Part shown: positions 42,388 through 50,757 of the stretch, in pieces
Numbering within the stretch: position 1 is the first letter of the stretch
Layout of the letters: each line of letters starts with the position of its first letter
Origin: JBBSEX01 sp038239345
Lineage (GTDB): Bacteria; Acidobacteriota; Terriglobia; Bryobacterales; Bryobacteraceae
NCBI GenBank assembly: GCA_038239345.1
Contig: JBBSEX010000013.1
Span: 62,001 to 126,000 of the forward strand
Direction of reading: 5' to 3'
DNA length: 64,000 bases
Notes under the pieces: generated by a model
The model's database searches: none
Seen by the model: the letters and a program-made list of their open reading frames with translations, nothing else
What the model was told of the DNA's origin: nothing
Position numbers and translations under genes: made by a program

Positions 42388-43743
42388 TCAGTCGCCTTCG
42401 AGTCCCATTTGCGATAACCGGTAGCGTAAGGCGTTTCTGGTCAAACCCAGCAAACGCGCAGCCTGGCTTTTATTTCCGCTGGCCCGCTTCAATGCTTCTT
42501 TAATCAAGGTCTGCTCATGTTCCTCGAGCGTAGTTCCTTCTGGAAGAAACGAATCCGGAGCGGTCATCGCTTTCGAACGGCGGTTGGTATCCAGGCGAAT
42601 GTCGTCGGCCTCCAGCCGCTTTCCTTCGCATAAAACGACGCTACGCTCCAAGGCATTTTCCAGTTCCCGCACATTCCCCGGCCAGTGGTATCCCACTAGC
42701 TTCTGCATGGCCGCATCACTGATGCCTTCCACGGCGCTGCCAGTTTCCTTGGCTAACTTTTGGACGAAGTGTTCGGCCAGATACGGGATGTCTTCCTTGC
42801 GCTCCCGCAGCGGCGGAATGTTTACAGGCAGAACGTTTAAGCGGTAATAAAGATCTTCGCGAAAAGATCCATCTTCCAACGCCTGCCGTAAATCCACGTT
42901 GGTGGCCGCAAGCACGCGAACGTCGATATGACGTGTCTTGTTGCTGCCGAGCCGTTCAAACTCACGCTCCTGCAGTACCCGCAATAGCTTCACTTGAATC
43001 GACAGCGGCACGTCGCCGATTTCATCCAGGAACACGGTTCCGGTGTCGGCCAGCTCGAACTTGCCGGGCTTACTGATATTGGCGCCGGTGAATGCTCCTT
43101 TTTCATAACCGAAGAGTTCACTCTCCATGAGGTTTTCAGGAATCGCCGTGCAGTTGATTTTTACGAAGGGGCGGTCCCGGCGCGGCGAATGGTAGTGGAT
43201 GGCGCGAGCGATCAGATCCTTGCCGACGCCGCTTTCACCGCATAGCAAGACTGTGGCCCGGCTTGGCGCCACACGCATGATGGTGGTAAATATTTCGCGC
43301 ATCGCACCGCTACGTCCGACGATGTTATCGAATTCATAACGGAAGCCTAGCGCCTCACGCAGCTGCGCATTTTCGGCGCGCAGTTCGCGCACCTCCAGTG
43401 CTTTATTCACCACGGCCATCAGGTGATCTAGTGAGAAGGGCTTGGGAAGGAAGTCGGCGGCACCGGTTTTCATCGCTTCCACGGCATTCTCTACAGTGCC
43501 AAAGGCCGTCATCACAATCACCGGGGTATGCAGATGCTGGCGACGGAGACTTTCCAGGAGCTCGCGCCCGTCCATGCCGGGAAGTTTCAGGTCGGTTAGG
43601 ACCAGGTCTGCTTGCTCGGCGAGTTTCAACCCTTCCTCGGCCGTTCCGGCCTGAAGCACCTCAAATCCCGCGCTCTGCAACTGCAGTTGAATCACGCGGC
43701 GGAGCTTCTCTTCATCCTCGACTACTAGAATTCGTTGCTTCAT
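42388..43743 (-). CDS. Sigma-54-dependent response regulator (NtrC family)
   Basis: 451 aa. Receiver domain with phospho-acceptor D51 ([13 protein letters not shown]) and KPF at 101-103; AAA+ domain with Walker A GESGVGKD (169-176), the sigma-54 contact loop GAFTGA (216-221) and [21 protein letters not shown]-terminal Fis-type helix-turn-helix ([19 protein letters not shown], ~425-445). It needs sigma-54 and a cognate histidine kinase; no kinase gene is adjacent. Target promoters are unknown and no clear -24/-12 element was seen in this window. Confidence 0.95.
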   Translation of the reverse strand: MKQRILVVEDEEKLRRVIQLQLQSAGFEVLQAGTAEEGLKLAEQADLVLTDLKLPGMDGRELLESLRRQHLHTPVIVMTAFGTVENAVEAMKTGAADFLPKPFSLDHLMAVVNKALEVRELRAENAQLREALGFRYEFDNIVGRSGAMREIFTTIMRVAPSRATVLLCGESGVGKDLIARAIHYHSPRRDRPFVKINCTAIPENLMESELFGYEKGAFTGANISKPGKFELADTGTVFLDEIGDVPLSIQVKLLRVLQEREFERLGSNKTRHIDVRVLAATNVDLRQALEDGSFREDLYYRLNVLPVNIPPLRERKEDIPYLAEHFVQKLAKETGSAVEGISDAAMQKLVGYHWPGNVRELENALERSVVLCEGKRLEADDIRLDTNRRSKAMTAPDSFLPEGTTLEEHEQTLIKEALKRASGNKSQAARLLGLTRNALRYRLSQMGLEGD

Positions 43744-43758
43744 TGCCAGTAATCCGAG

Positions 43759-43766
43759 TGTATACT
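43759..43766. promoter_or_regulatory. Overlapping divergent -10 boxes (TATACA minus, TATACT plus)
   Basis: The palindrome GTATAC places TATACT (43761-43766) on the plus strand and TATACA (43764-43759) on the minus strand in the 60-bp gap between the NtrC-type gene and the zincin-like gene. The two promoters would compete for polymerase. No clear -35 hexamers. Confidence 0.35.
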
Positions 43767-43803
43767 GGAAGCCGAATCGCTGGTCTCCCTGTCAGAGATC
43801 GCA

Positions 43804-44391
43804 ATGATGCTTCCAACCCTCGCCATCGCCTGCCTCTCGCTCGCCATCCCGGCGTTTGCCGAAACCAGTATTACCGTCTTTCTGCAGTTCGAAGCGCAAT
43901 ACTCGACGGAATCGGTTGCTGAGATGAAACGCGAACTCGGGTTAATTCTGAAGCCCGCGGGTGTAAACGTCGATTGGCGGATGCTCTCCGATTTCAAGAA
44001 GTCGCAAACCTTTCCCGATCTGGTCGTCGTCACGTTTCGCGGGCAATGCCAAATGGGGGCCTGGCCGTATCTGTACGACGAGCGCGGTCCGTACGCGCTG
44101 ACACGCACAGTGGACGGCGAGGTGCTTCCATTCAGCGAAGTGGCCTGCGATAAGGTCCGGGATTCTATTCGCAAGGTGATGGGCGGCGTCGATTACGGGC
44201 GGCGCGACGAACTTCTAGGACGCGCGCTTGGCCGGGTTCTGGCACACGAGCTATTTCACGTACTGGCAAAGACTAGCCAACATGGGACAGATGGAGTCGC
44301 CAGGAAAGCGCTATCGGCCAGGCAATTGATCGCCGATCATCTTGAGTTTGATGAAATTGATGCGCTTCGTATTCGACACAATCAGGAATAG
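43804..44391 (+). CDS. Exported zincin-like protein (HExxH)
   Basis: 195 aa. Signal peptide (MMLPTLAIACLSLAIPAFAE). H148-E149-x-x-H152 in RVLAHELFHVLAKTSQHG gives a zinc-peptidase motif, with a further His at 160 (HExxH-x7-H), not the classic metzincin spacing. Upstream strand PDLVVVTFRGQC and the C-terminal ARKALSARQLIADHLEFDE are also conserved-looking. Similar short exported HELxH proteins are common in Acidobacteriota. Proteolytic activity is unproven. Diverges from the NtrC-type regulator by 60 bp. Confidence 0.72.
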   Translation: MMLPTLAIACLSLAIPAFAETSITVFLQFEAQYSTESVAEMKRELGLILKPAGVNVDWRMLSDFKKSQTFPDLVVVTFRGQCQMGAWPYLYDERGPYALTRTVDGEVLPFSEVACDKVRDSIRKVMGGVDYGRRDELLGRALGRVLAHELFHVLAKTSQHGTDGVARKALSARQLIADHLEFDEIDALRIRHNQE

Positions 44392-44403
44392 CGCACATTT
44401 TTC

Positions 44404-44432
44404 TTGACTTACCTTCGCGAATGCCTTAGCGT
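44404..44432 (+). promoter_or_regulatory. Possible sigma-70 promoter of the TonB-dependent receptor
   Basis: TTGACT (44404-44409), 17 bp, TAGCGT (44427-44432), leaving a ~165 nt leader before ATG 44603. The -10 keeps only T1, A2 and T6. An AAGGAGAA ribosome site lies ~10 nt before the ATG. Confidence 0.3.
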
Positions 44433-44602
44433 TACAAGAATCACGTAGCAGCTTTTCCGGCTGCGCTGTCCGGAACCAACCCCGTCAGTTGTAAACTCGC
44501 ACTCCACAAATCATTGGTTCACCGCGTTTGTACCACGCGCTTCCGCGTACGCTCGCCGTGTGCTGGACACAAAAACGTTCCGAATAAGGAGAATTACGTT
44601 TT

Positions 44603-47600
44603 ATGATTCTGATTTCAGGGGCATCAGGATTCATTCCCGGATTTCAACAGAGCCGTAGCGCTTGGGGGGCGTTACGAACTCTTCTGTTGTGCGCCGTTGT
44701 GGCGGGCTCATTGGCGGCTCAGTCGTATCAGGGTGGTGTGCGCGGAACAGTGGCCGACGCGCAAGGTGGAGTTGTTCCGAACGTGAAAGTCAGTCTGATC
44801 AACGAAGGTACAGGGCTTATAAGAACCACGCTGTCAAACGACGCTGGAGCTTATGATTTTCCCACCGTGGCGCCGGCGGTTTATTCCTTGAAAGCCGAGG
44901 GTGCGAATTTCAAATCGCTGGAGCGCAAGAACGTTACCGTCGGCACGCAAGAGTTTCTGACTGTCGATCTGCGGCTTGAAGTGGGCTCGGTGTCGGAGAA
45001 TGTGCTGGTTACCGAAGAAGTCCCACTTATTGAGAATGCGAACGCCTCGAATGGACAAGTGCTGGACACGCAGAAATTGACGGATCTGCCGAATCTGGGC
45101 CGCAACCCTTTTCTGTTGTCGAAGCTTACGGCGAACGTGACGCCGGTTGGCGATCCGCGTTTCAACCGTTTCCAAGATCAAAGCGGATCGTCTCAGATCT
45201 CCATTGCCGGTGGGCCGGTGCGCGGCAATAACTATTTGATCGATGGGGTGCCGATTACCGATTCGGTCAATCGCGCGGTGATTATTCCGTCCATTGAAGC
45301 CACCCAGGAGATGAAGCTGCAGATGAATACGTACGACGCGGAAATGGGTCGTACGGGTGGCGGCGTTTTCAATAATTTTCTGAAGTCCGGCACGAATTCC
45401 CTGCATGGGTCGTTGTTTGGATATACGCGCCAGACGGACTGGCTGGCAAACAACTTCTTCTTCAATAAGAGTGGAGCGCCGCGTCCGGACACACCGTTTT
45501 ATAACTGGGGCGCATCGGTTGGCGGGCCTATCTGGATTCCGAAAGTTTACAACGGCAAGAACAAGACATTCTTCTGGCTGAGCACGGAGAGCTATCGGCA
45601 GAAGTCGCCGCAATCGGACCAGTATCTGGTTCCAACCGCCCTGGAGCGAACAGGCAATTTTTCTCAGAGCGCGGTAAAGATTTTCGATCCTCTTACTTCG
45701 CGGCCGTGCGCGGCGGGCGACAATTGCCCCGCGGGCGTCAGTGTGATTCGAAGCCAGTTCCCGGGCAATATCATTCCGCCAACGCGTTTGAATCCCGTAG
45801 GCCAGGCAATCCTGAGCTATTTGCCGTTACCGAACGAAGCGGTGAGTGGGTTCAACTATGCCGGCTTCAATACGCTGACGGATAGAGCGGATGAATATAC
45901 GGCGAAGGCCGATCATCAAATTTTTTCCTGGTGGAATGTGAACGCATCCTATCTCCACTACAAGAGCCGTGAGCCGGGCGGGAATTCGCTGGGCACGTTG
46001 GCCGCCTCCAGTAGCGGGTCGCCTTACCTGCTATTCCGCAAGGTGGACGCCACGCAGGTGAATAGCATTATGACGCCGAATCCTACTACGGTGGTCAGCT
46101 TGCGATACGGATTCAATCGCTTCCCGAATGTGACGAGTCCTATCAACCTTGGGTTTAACCCAAGCTCTTTAGGGTTGCCAGCGAACTATACGGGTGCGAT
46201 CCAAGCGCAATATTTCCCGGAAGTGGATTTCACCAACTTCAGCCTGAGTAATGTGTCGCCGTCGAACACGGTATTTTATTCGAAAAACCTATTGGGCAGC
46301 GTGTCCAAATTCATGGGGCGGCATAGCCTGAAGCTGGGCGCGGATTACCGCTTGATCCACACGGACTTCCTGAGCCTTTCGAACTCCGCCGGTTTATTCG
46401 CTTTCAACGGCGTGTTCACGCGGCAGTTCCCGAGTGTTGTGACCGCGGGTACGGGCCAGGATTACGCCGATGCGCTGCTGGGCAACCCCTCCAGCGGCAA
46501 CGTCAACACGTCGACCAAATTCTACACTTCGGTTCGTTACTACTCGGGCTACTTCCAGGATGATATTCGCGTCAGCAACAAGCTGACGGTGAATGCCGGT
46601 ATTCGCTATGAATACGAGACCGGGATATCGGAAAAGAATAATCACTACGTTGTGGGATTCGACCGGAACGCGATTAATCCGCTGGCGAATTTGGGTGTCA
46701 CCGGAATCGTACCGGCGGGAGCGGTGCAATATGCCGGAGTGAATGGAAATCCGACGGCTTGTTGTGGGCCCTCCAGCACGAAGTTCGGCCCTCGTATCGG
46801 CGCGGCATACCAATTGTTCCGCAAGACGACACTGCGAGGGGGATGGGGAATTTTCTACGCTCCAACGCGTTTCGCCGACGACGCGAGCCTGGCGGTCGGC
46901 TATACACAGACGACGTCGTATGTAGCCAGCAACGACGGCAATGCGACTCCGGCAAACTCGCTTAGCAACCCGTTTCCAAACGGCATATCGCAACCCGTGG
47001 GCAATATCCGCGGCGGTCTGGCAGGGGTTGGAAGTTCCTTCAATTATCTGGATCAGAATCGTTCGTCGGGGATCGTGTATCAATACTCGGCTGACATCCA
47101 GCAGGAGTTACCGGGAAAAATCGCCTTGGAAGTGGGCTATATCGGTTCGGCTTCCCGGCATCTGCAAACAAGCTCTACCAGCACGGGAGCGTTGCTCATC
47201 AACCAAGTGCCGTCGAATTTTCTGGCACTAGGTTCGGCGCTGGCACAGCCTGTCGCCAATCCGTTCTATCAGCATGGCGGGACGGGAATCATCGGCGGAG
47301 CCACTGTGACGCAGGCGCAGTTGCTGAGACCCTTTCCTGAGTTTGGCAACATTGGCGTTTTGACCAACAAATCAAAGGCGCGCTACGACTCGATGGTGAT
47401 CAAGGCCCAGAAGCGGCTCTCGTCCGGATTGACTTTTCTCTCGGCCTTCACATGGTCGAAGAATATGGACAATGAGCTGAGCACCAATTTCTTCAGCGGA
47501 GCGGCGAGCGCAGTGCAGGATTACTACAACCTGCAAAATGAATACTCGCTGGCGATCGCCAACACTCCGTTGCGGTGGTCCACCAGCGTCAGCTATGACC

Positions 47601-48112
47601 TGCCCTTCGGCAAAGGGCGGCGCTTCGCCAATAGCAGCCGGTTACTCGATTATGCCGTTGGCGGTTGGCAGATCAATACGGTGATTATTTATCAGACGGG
47701 GTTCCCGTTGCCGATTTATCAGGTGAACTCGAACAGTGTAATCGGCGCTGGAGCGCAGCGTCCCAACGCTACCGGAATCAGCCCAGAGGTTTCAGGCAGC
47801 GTCGAATCGCGGCTGAACGGCTATATCAATCCGGCGGCTTTCTCCACCGCGCCCACCTACACTTTTGGTAACGTCGCGCGGACGATTCCATATTACGGAC
47901 CGGGAACGAAGAATTGGGATGCGTCGTTATTCAAATCGTTTACTTTTGGCGAACGATATCGGGCGCAATTCAGGGCCGAGGCATTGAATGCGTTCAATAC
48001 TCCGCAATTCCCGCTGCCGAACACGCAATTCGGGACATCATCTTTCGGGAAAATCACGTCCCAAGTAAATTTCGCGCGGCTTTTACAGTTAGGGGTGAGG
48101 TTTCAGTTTTAG
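44603..48112 (+). CDS. TonB-dependent receptor, Oar-like, with N-terminal carboxypeptidase-regulatory domain
   Basis: 1169 aa outer-membrane receptor. After an N-terminal signal-like segment (LRTLLLCAVVAGSLAAQ), residues ~45-125 are a CarboxypepD_reg-like domain (GGVRGTVADAQGGVVPNVKVSLINEGTG ... YDFPTVAPAVYSLKAEGANF). The plug follows (VLDTQKLTDLPNLGRNPF ... NNYLIDGVPITDSVN ... GVFNNFLKSGTNSLHGSLFGYTR), and the rest is a large beta barrel ending in F-Q-F (LLQLGVRFQF). Oar-like receptors are the dominant TonB receptors of Acidobacteriota; the ligand, probably a glycan, peptide or siderophore, cannot be told. Followed on the same strand by the exported aminotransferase. Confidence 0.93.
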   Translation: MILISGASGFIPGFQQSRSAWGALRTLLLCAVVAGSLAAQSYQGGVRGTVADAQGGVVPNVKVSLINEGTGLIRTTLSNDAGAYDFPTVAPAVYSLKAEGANFKSLERKNVTVGTQEFLTVDLRLEVGSVSENVLVTEEVPLIENANASNGQVLDTQKLTDLPNLGRNPFLLSKLTANVTPVGDPRFNRFQDQSGSSQISIAGGPVRGNNYLIDGVPITDSVNRAVIIPSIEATQEMKLQMNTYDAEMGRTGGGVFNNFLKSGTNSLHGSLFGYTRQTDWLANNFFFNKSGAPRPDTPFYNWGASVGGPIWIPKVYNGKNKTFFWLSTESYRQKSPQSDQYLVPTALERTGNFSQSAVKIFDPLTSRPCAAGDNCPAGVSVIRSQFPGNIIPPTRLNPVGQAILSYLPLPNEAVSGFNYAGFNTLTDRADEYTAKADHQIFSWWNVNASYLHYKSREPGGNSLGTLAASSSGSPYLLFRKVDATQVNSIMTPNPTTVVSLRYGFNRFPNVTSPINLGFNPSSLGLPANYTGAIQAQYFPEVDFTNFSLSNVSPSNTVFYSKNLLGSVSKFMGRHSLKLGADYRLIHTDFLSLSNSAGLFAFNGVFTRQFPSVVTAGTGQDYADALLGNPSSGNVNTSTKFYTSVRYYSGYFQDDIRVSNKLTVNAGIRYEYETGISEKNNHYVVGFDRNAINPLANLGVTGIVPAGAVQYAGVNGNPTACCGPSSTKFGPRIGAAYQLFRKTTLRGGWGIFYAPTRFADDASLAVGYTQTTSYVASNDGNATPANSLSNPFPNGISQPVGNIRGGLAGVGSSFNYLDQNRSSGIVYQYSADIQQELPGKIALEVGYIGSASRHLQTSSTSTGALLINQVPSNFLALGSALAQPVANPFYQHGGTGIIGGATVTQAQLLRPFPEFGNIGVLTNKSKARYDSMVIKAQKRLSSGLTFLSAFTWSKNMDNELSTNFFSGAASAVQDYYNLQNEYSLAIANTPLRWSTSVSYDLPFGKGRRFANSSRLLDYAVGGWQINTVIIYQTGFPLPIYQVNSNSVIGAGAQRPNATGISPEVSGSVESRLNGYINPAAFSTAPTYTFGNVARTIPYYGPGTKNWDASLFKSFTFGERYRAQFRAEALNAFNTPQFPLPNTQFGTSSFGKITSQVNFARLLQLGVRFQF

Positions 48113-48405
48113 ATCCACCTGGACTTTGAGACCGAACTGTCATATGATTTTGTCTACGCCGGGTTCCAAATTTGAGGGCCCGGCGACCTTACTCAGTCGC
48201 GTTACGCTCCCAGTCTTGAGCGTACAATCTGGTGGATAGTAACGCGAAAATGCTGCATCTTTCCAGACTGCTTCTCTATTTATCCGGCGTCAGGGGCTGC
48301 CGCGCCTGGGATCTCCACATCGGAACGCAGTCTTTCCGCGAGCGGAATATTCGTAGCGCGGGTCGCCAAATCACTTAGAACTTATTACCCAAGAGGGAGA
48401 ACCCA
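48113..48405. other. Spacer before the aminotransferase gene
   Basis: 293 bp. It contains TACAAT at 48223-48228 with no good -35, and a 42-codon frame at 48250-48378 (starts MLHLSRLLLYLSGV) without a ribosome site or family. GGGAGA lies ahead of ATG 48406. Otherwise nothing recognisable. Confidence 0.5.
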
Positions 48406-49566
48406 ATGTCATCTCAGATATTACCGGCACTGACACCGGACCAGAAGCAAGATTTTCTCGATAGAGGTTTTTCACGCCGGCACCTTGGCCGCTTAGCGAG
48501 CTTCCTGGCGGGCGGCGCGGCACTGTCGCTTTACAACGAACCGGCACTGGCCCAACTTTCCATGATCCCCGGCGGTATGCCGGCCGACGCCGTGAAAATC
48601 AATGCGAATGAGAATCCGCTGGGTCCTTGCCATGAAGCGGCCGAAGCGATCTATGGAGTGGTTCGCAACGGCGGGCGTTACATGTATGAAGAGACTTTCA
48701 ATCTGCAGAGGACGCTCGCCGAGCAGGAAGGCTTGAAGCCCGAGTATGTTCAGGCGTTCGCAGGTTCCAGCGCCCCGCTGCATCAATCGGTGCTGGCCTT
48801 CACATCGCCCGACAAACCATTCGTTATAGCCGACCCCGGTTATGAAGCGGGCGAACGCGCGGCGCAATTTCTGGGAACGCCGGTGAAACGCGTGCCCCTG
48901 ACAAAGACGTATGCTCACGATGTAAAAGCGATGGCCACGGCTGCCCCTAACGCGGGCCTGATCTACGTTTGCAACCCGAACAATCCAACCGGCACGCTAA
49001 CATCGCGGGCCGACATCGATTACCTTCTGGCGAACAAGCCCGCCGGCAGTATTCTGCTGTTAGACGAAGCCTATATTCATCTTTCCGGAGCAGCGTCCGC
49101 GTCCGATTTGGTGGCCGCCGATAAGGACGTCATCATTCTTCGCACATTCTCAAAGATTTACGGAATGGCAGGGCTTCGCGCTGGAGCGGCCTTCGGACGG
49201 CCGGACCTGCTGAAGAAAATCATGCCCTATTCCGCGGGAGCCCTGCCGGTAACCGGTATGGTGGGCGCCACGGCAAGCCTAAAGGTGAAGAATCTGGTGC
49301 CAGAGCGCGCCAAGATCATCAAGGGCGTGCGTGAGGATGTGTTCGCCTTCCTGGATAAAAACAAGTTCCAATACGTTCCCTCAGTGAGCAACAAGTTCAT
49401 GGTGAACGTGAATCGCCCCGGCCGTGAAATCGTTACGGCAATGGCGAATCAGAAAGTCTATATTGGCCGTGTGTGGTCAGCTTGGCCTACGTATGTGCGC
49501 GTCTCGATCGGCACGCCGGAAGAGATGGCGAAGTTCAAAACCGCGTTTTTGAAAGTCATGGCGTAG
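48406..49566 (+). CDS. Tat-exported PLP-dependent aminotransferase (class I/II, HisC-like)
   Basis: 386 aa. The N-terminus has a twin-arginine signal, FSRRHLGRLASFLAGGAALSLYNEPALA (R24-R25, hydrophobic core to ~44, Ala-x-Ala-like end). The rest is a fold-type I aminotransferase: KINANENPLGP, YVCNPNNPTGTLTSRADIDYLL, ILLLDEAYIHL, and the PLP Lys K250 in TFSKIYGMAGLRAGAAFG; a C-terminal R-V-S-I-G-T block binds carboxylate. It resembles histidinol-phosphate aminotransferases. Tat export would carry the folded enzyme with its PLP to the periplasm, which is unusual. Flanked by a TonB receptor and a SulP-like permease. Confidence 0.9.
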   Translation: MSSQILPALTPDQKQDFLDRGFSRRHLGRLASFLAGGAALSLYNEPALAQLSMIPGGMPADAVKINANENPLGPCHEAAEAIYGVVRNGGRYMYEETFNLQRTLAEQEGLKPEYVQAFAGSSAPLHQSVLAFTSPDKPFVIADPGYEAGERAAQFLGTPVKRVPLTKTYAHDVKAMATAAPNAGLIYVCNPNNPTGTLTSRADIDYLLANKPAGSILLLDEAYIHLSGAASASDLVAADKDVIILRTFSKIYGMAGLRAGAAFGRPDLLKKIMPYSAGALPVTGMVGATASLKVKNLVPERAKIIKGVREDVFAFLDKNKFQYVPSVSNKFMVNVNRPGREIVTAMANQKVYIGRVWSAWPTYVRVSIGTPEEMAKFKTAFLKVMA

Positions 49567-49581
49567 TTCGTCAAGGACTTC

Positions 49582-50757
49582 ATGCGAAGGTTGCACTACA
49601 ACTGGCGGCAGTTGGGTGGCGACGTGTCTGGAGGCATCGTCGCCGCCCTCATCGCGCTTCCTTATGGACTGGCGATGGCGTCATTGATGGGGCTCCCACC
49701 AGTGCTTGGCGTCTTCACGTCTATTCTGACCGCGCCGATCACGGCGTTGCTCGGCAGCAACCCGGTTTTGATCGGTGGAACCGCGAGTGCAACCGTTCCG
49801 TTCATCGCCGCCGCTGTGAAGCAGCAAGGAATCGGGGGAGCGGCGAAAGTTTCTCTGGTTGCGGCGGTCTTCATGATGACGTTTTGTGTCCTGCGGTTGG
49901 GACGCCACATACAGCGGGTTCCTCACGCCGTGGTTTCCGGATTTTCCTGCGGGATTGGCGGGATGATGGTTATCTCGCAAATCGATGGTCTGGCCAGCCC
50001 ACCGGCGATGGGAATCGCCCTCCTCGTAATCGTATCGGCGGCGCTCGCAAGCCGTTTTTCACCTCGTCTTCCGGCGCCGTTGATGGCAACAGTCGCAGCT
50101 GTCCTGATCGCACGACTCTTGAATTTGCACGTAAAGGAAGTGGGACAATTGCCACTTTCCATGCCACCGCTGGCCGGCTTCTTCTGGCACCCCGCCGATG
50201 TTTTCGGTGTTCTGCCGCAAGGGTTCGGCTTGGCCTTTGTCACGGCGGTGAACCTGCTGATTACTTCTCGCGTAGTGGAACACTTTCGGGGACGCCATGA
50301 GCATGCCAGGGAAGGCGACGCCGACCGCGAACTGGGTGCGTATGGAATCGCGAATTTGTGCGCGGGCGTTTTCGGAGCACCGATGAGTGTCGGCATTCCG
50401 GCACGCAGCCTGGCTAACGTTCGCTGCGGTGCGACAACGGCATTCTCAAATATCACGCACGCCATCGTACTGCTGGGGATCTTGCTGTTGGGATCGGGTT
50501 TCGTTGCGCGGATTCCGCTGGCGGCACTTGGTGGAATCACGGCTTGGATGGGCTTCTGTCTGTTGGACTGGAGTACATGGCGACGCCTGCCAAAAATGCG
50601 CCGGGTGGACGCGATCGCGTTTCTTTGCACGGCAATTCTAGTGCTTGCCTGGAATGCTGTCGCAGCGGTTGCCGTGGGCTGCGCGGTATACGGAGTACGT
50701 GAACTGATGATGCGCTACAGCCGTCCGGGTACGCCTCTTGCTGCCATGTCGAAGTAA
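49582..50757 (+). CDS. SulP-family-like anion permease without STAS domain
   Basis: 391 aa, ~10-11 transmembrane helices. DVSGGIVAALIALPYGLAMASLMGLPPVLGVFTSILTAPITALLGSNPVLIGGTASATVPFIAA is the SulP/SLC26 core start (helices 1 and 3); HAVVSGFSCGIGGMMVISQI and GAYGIANLCAGVFGAPMSVGIPARSLANVRCGATTAFSNITHAIVLL follow the same order. SulP proteins usually end in a cytosolic STAS domain (~100 aa), which is absent here: the protein stops ~35 residues after the last helix. Substrate unknown. Starts 15 bp after the aminotransferase gene, with AAGGA upstream, so the two are probably co-transcribed. Confidence 0.85.
   Translation: MRRLHYNWRQLGGDVSGGIVAALIALPYGLAMASLMGLPPVLGVFTSILTAPITALLGSNPVLIGGTASATVPFIAAAVKQQGIGGAAKVSLVAAVFMMTFCVLRLGRHIQRVPHAVVSGFSCGIGGMMVISQIDGLASPPAMGIALLVIVSAALASRFSPRLPAPLMATVAAVLIARLLNLHVKEVGQLPLSMPPLAGFFWHPADVFGVLPQGFGLAFVTAVNLLITSRVVEHFRGRHEHAREGDADRELGAYGIANLCAGVFGAPMSVGIPARSLANVRCGATTAFSNITHAIVLLGILLLGSGFVARIPLAALGGITAWMGFCLLDWSTWRRLPKMRRVDAIAFLCTAILVLAWNAVAAVAVGCAVYGVRELMMRYSRPGTPLAAMSK

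Noticed and set aside
44834..45613. Minus-strand frame of 259 codons inside the TonB receptor gene
   Set aside because: Antisense to a clear receptor; Arg/His-rich nonsense composition.
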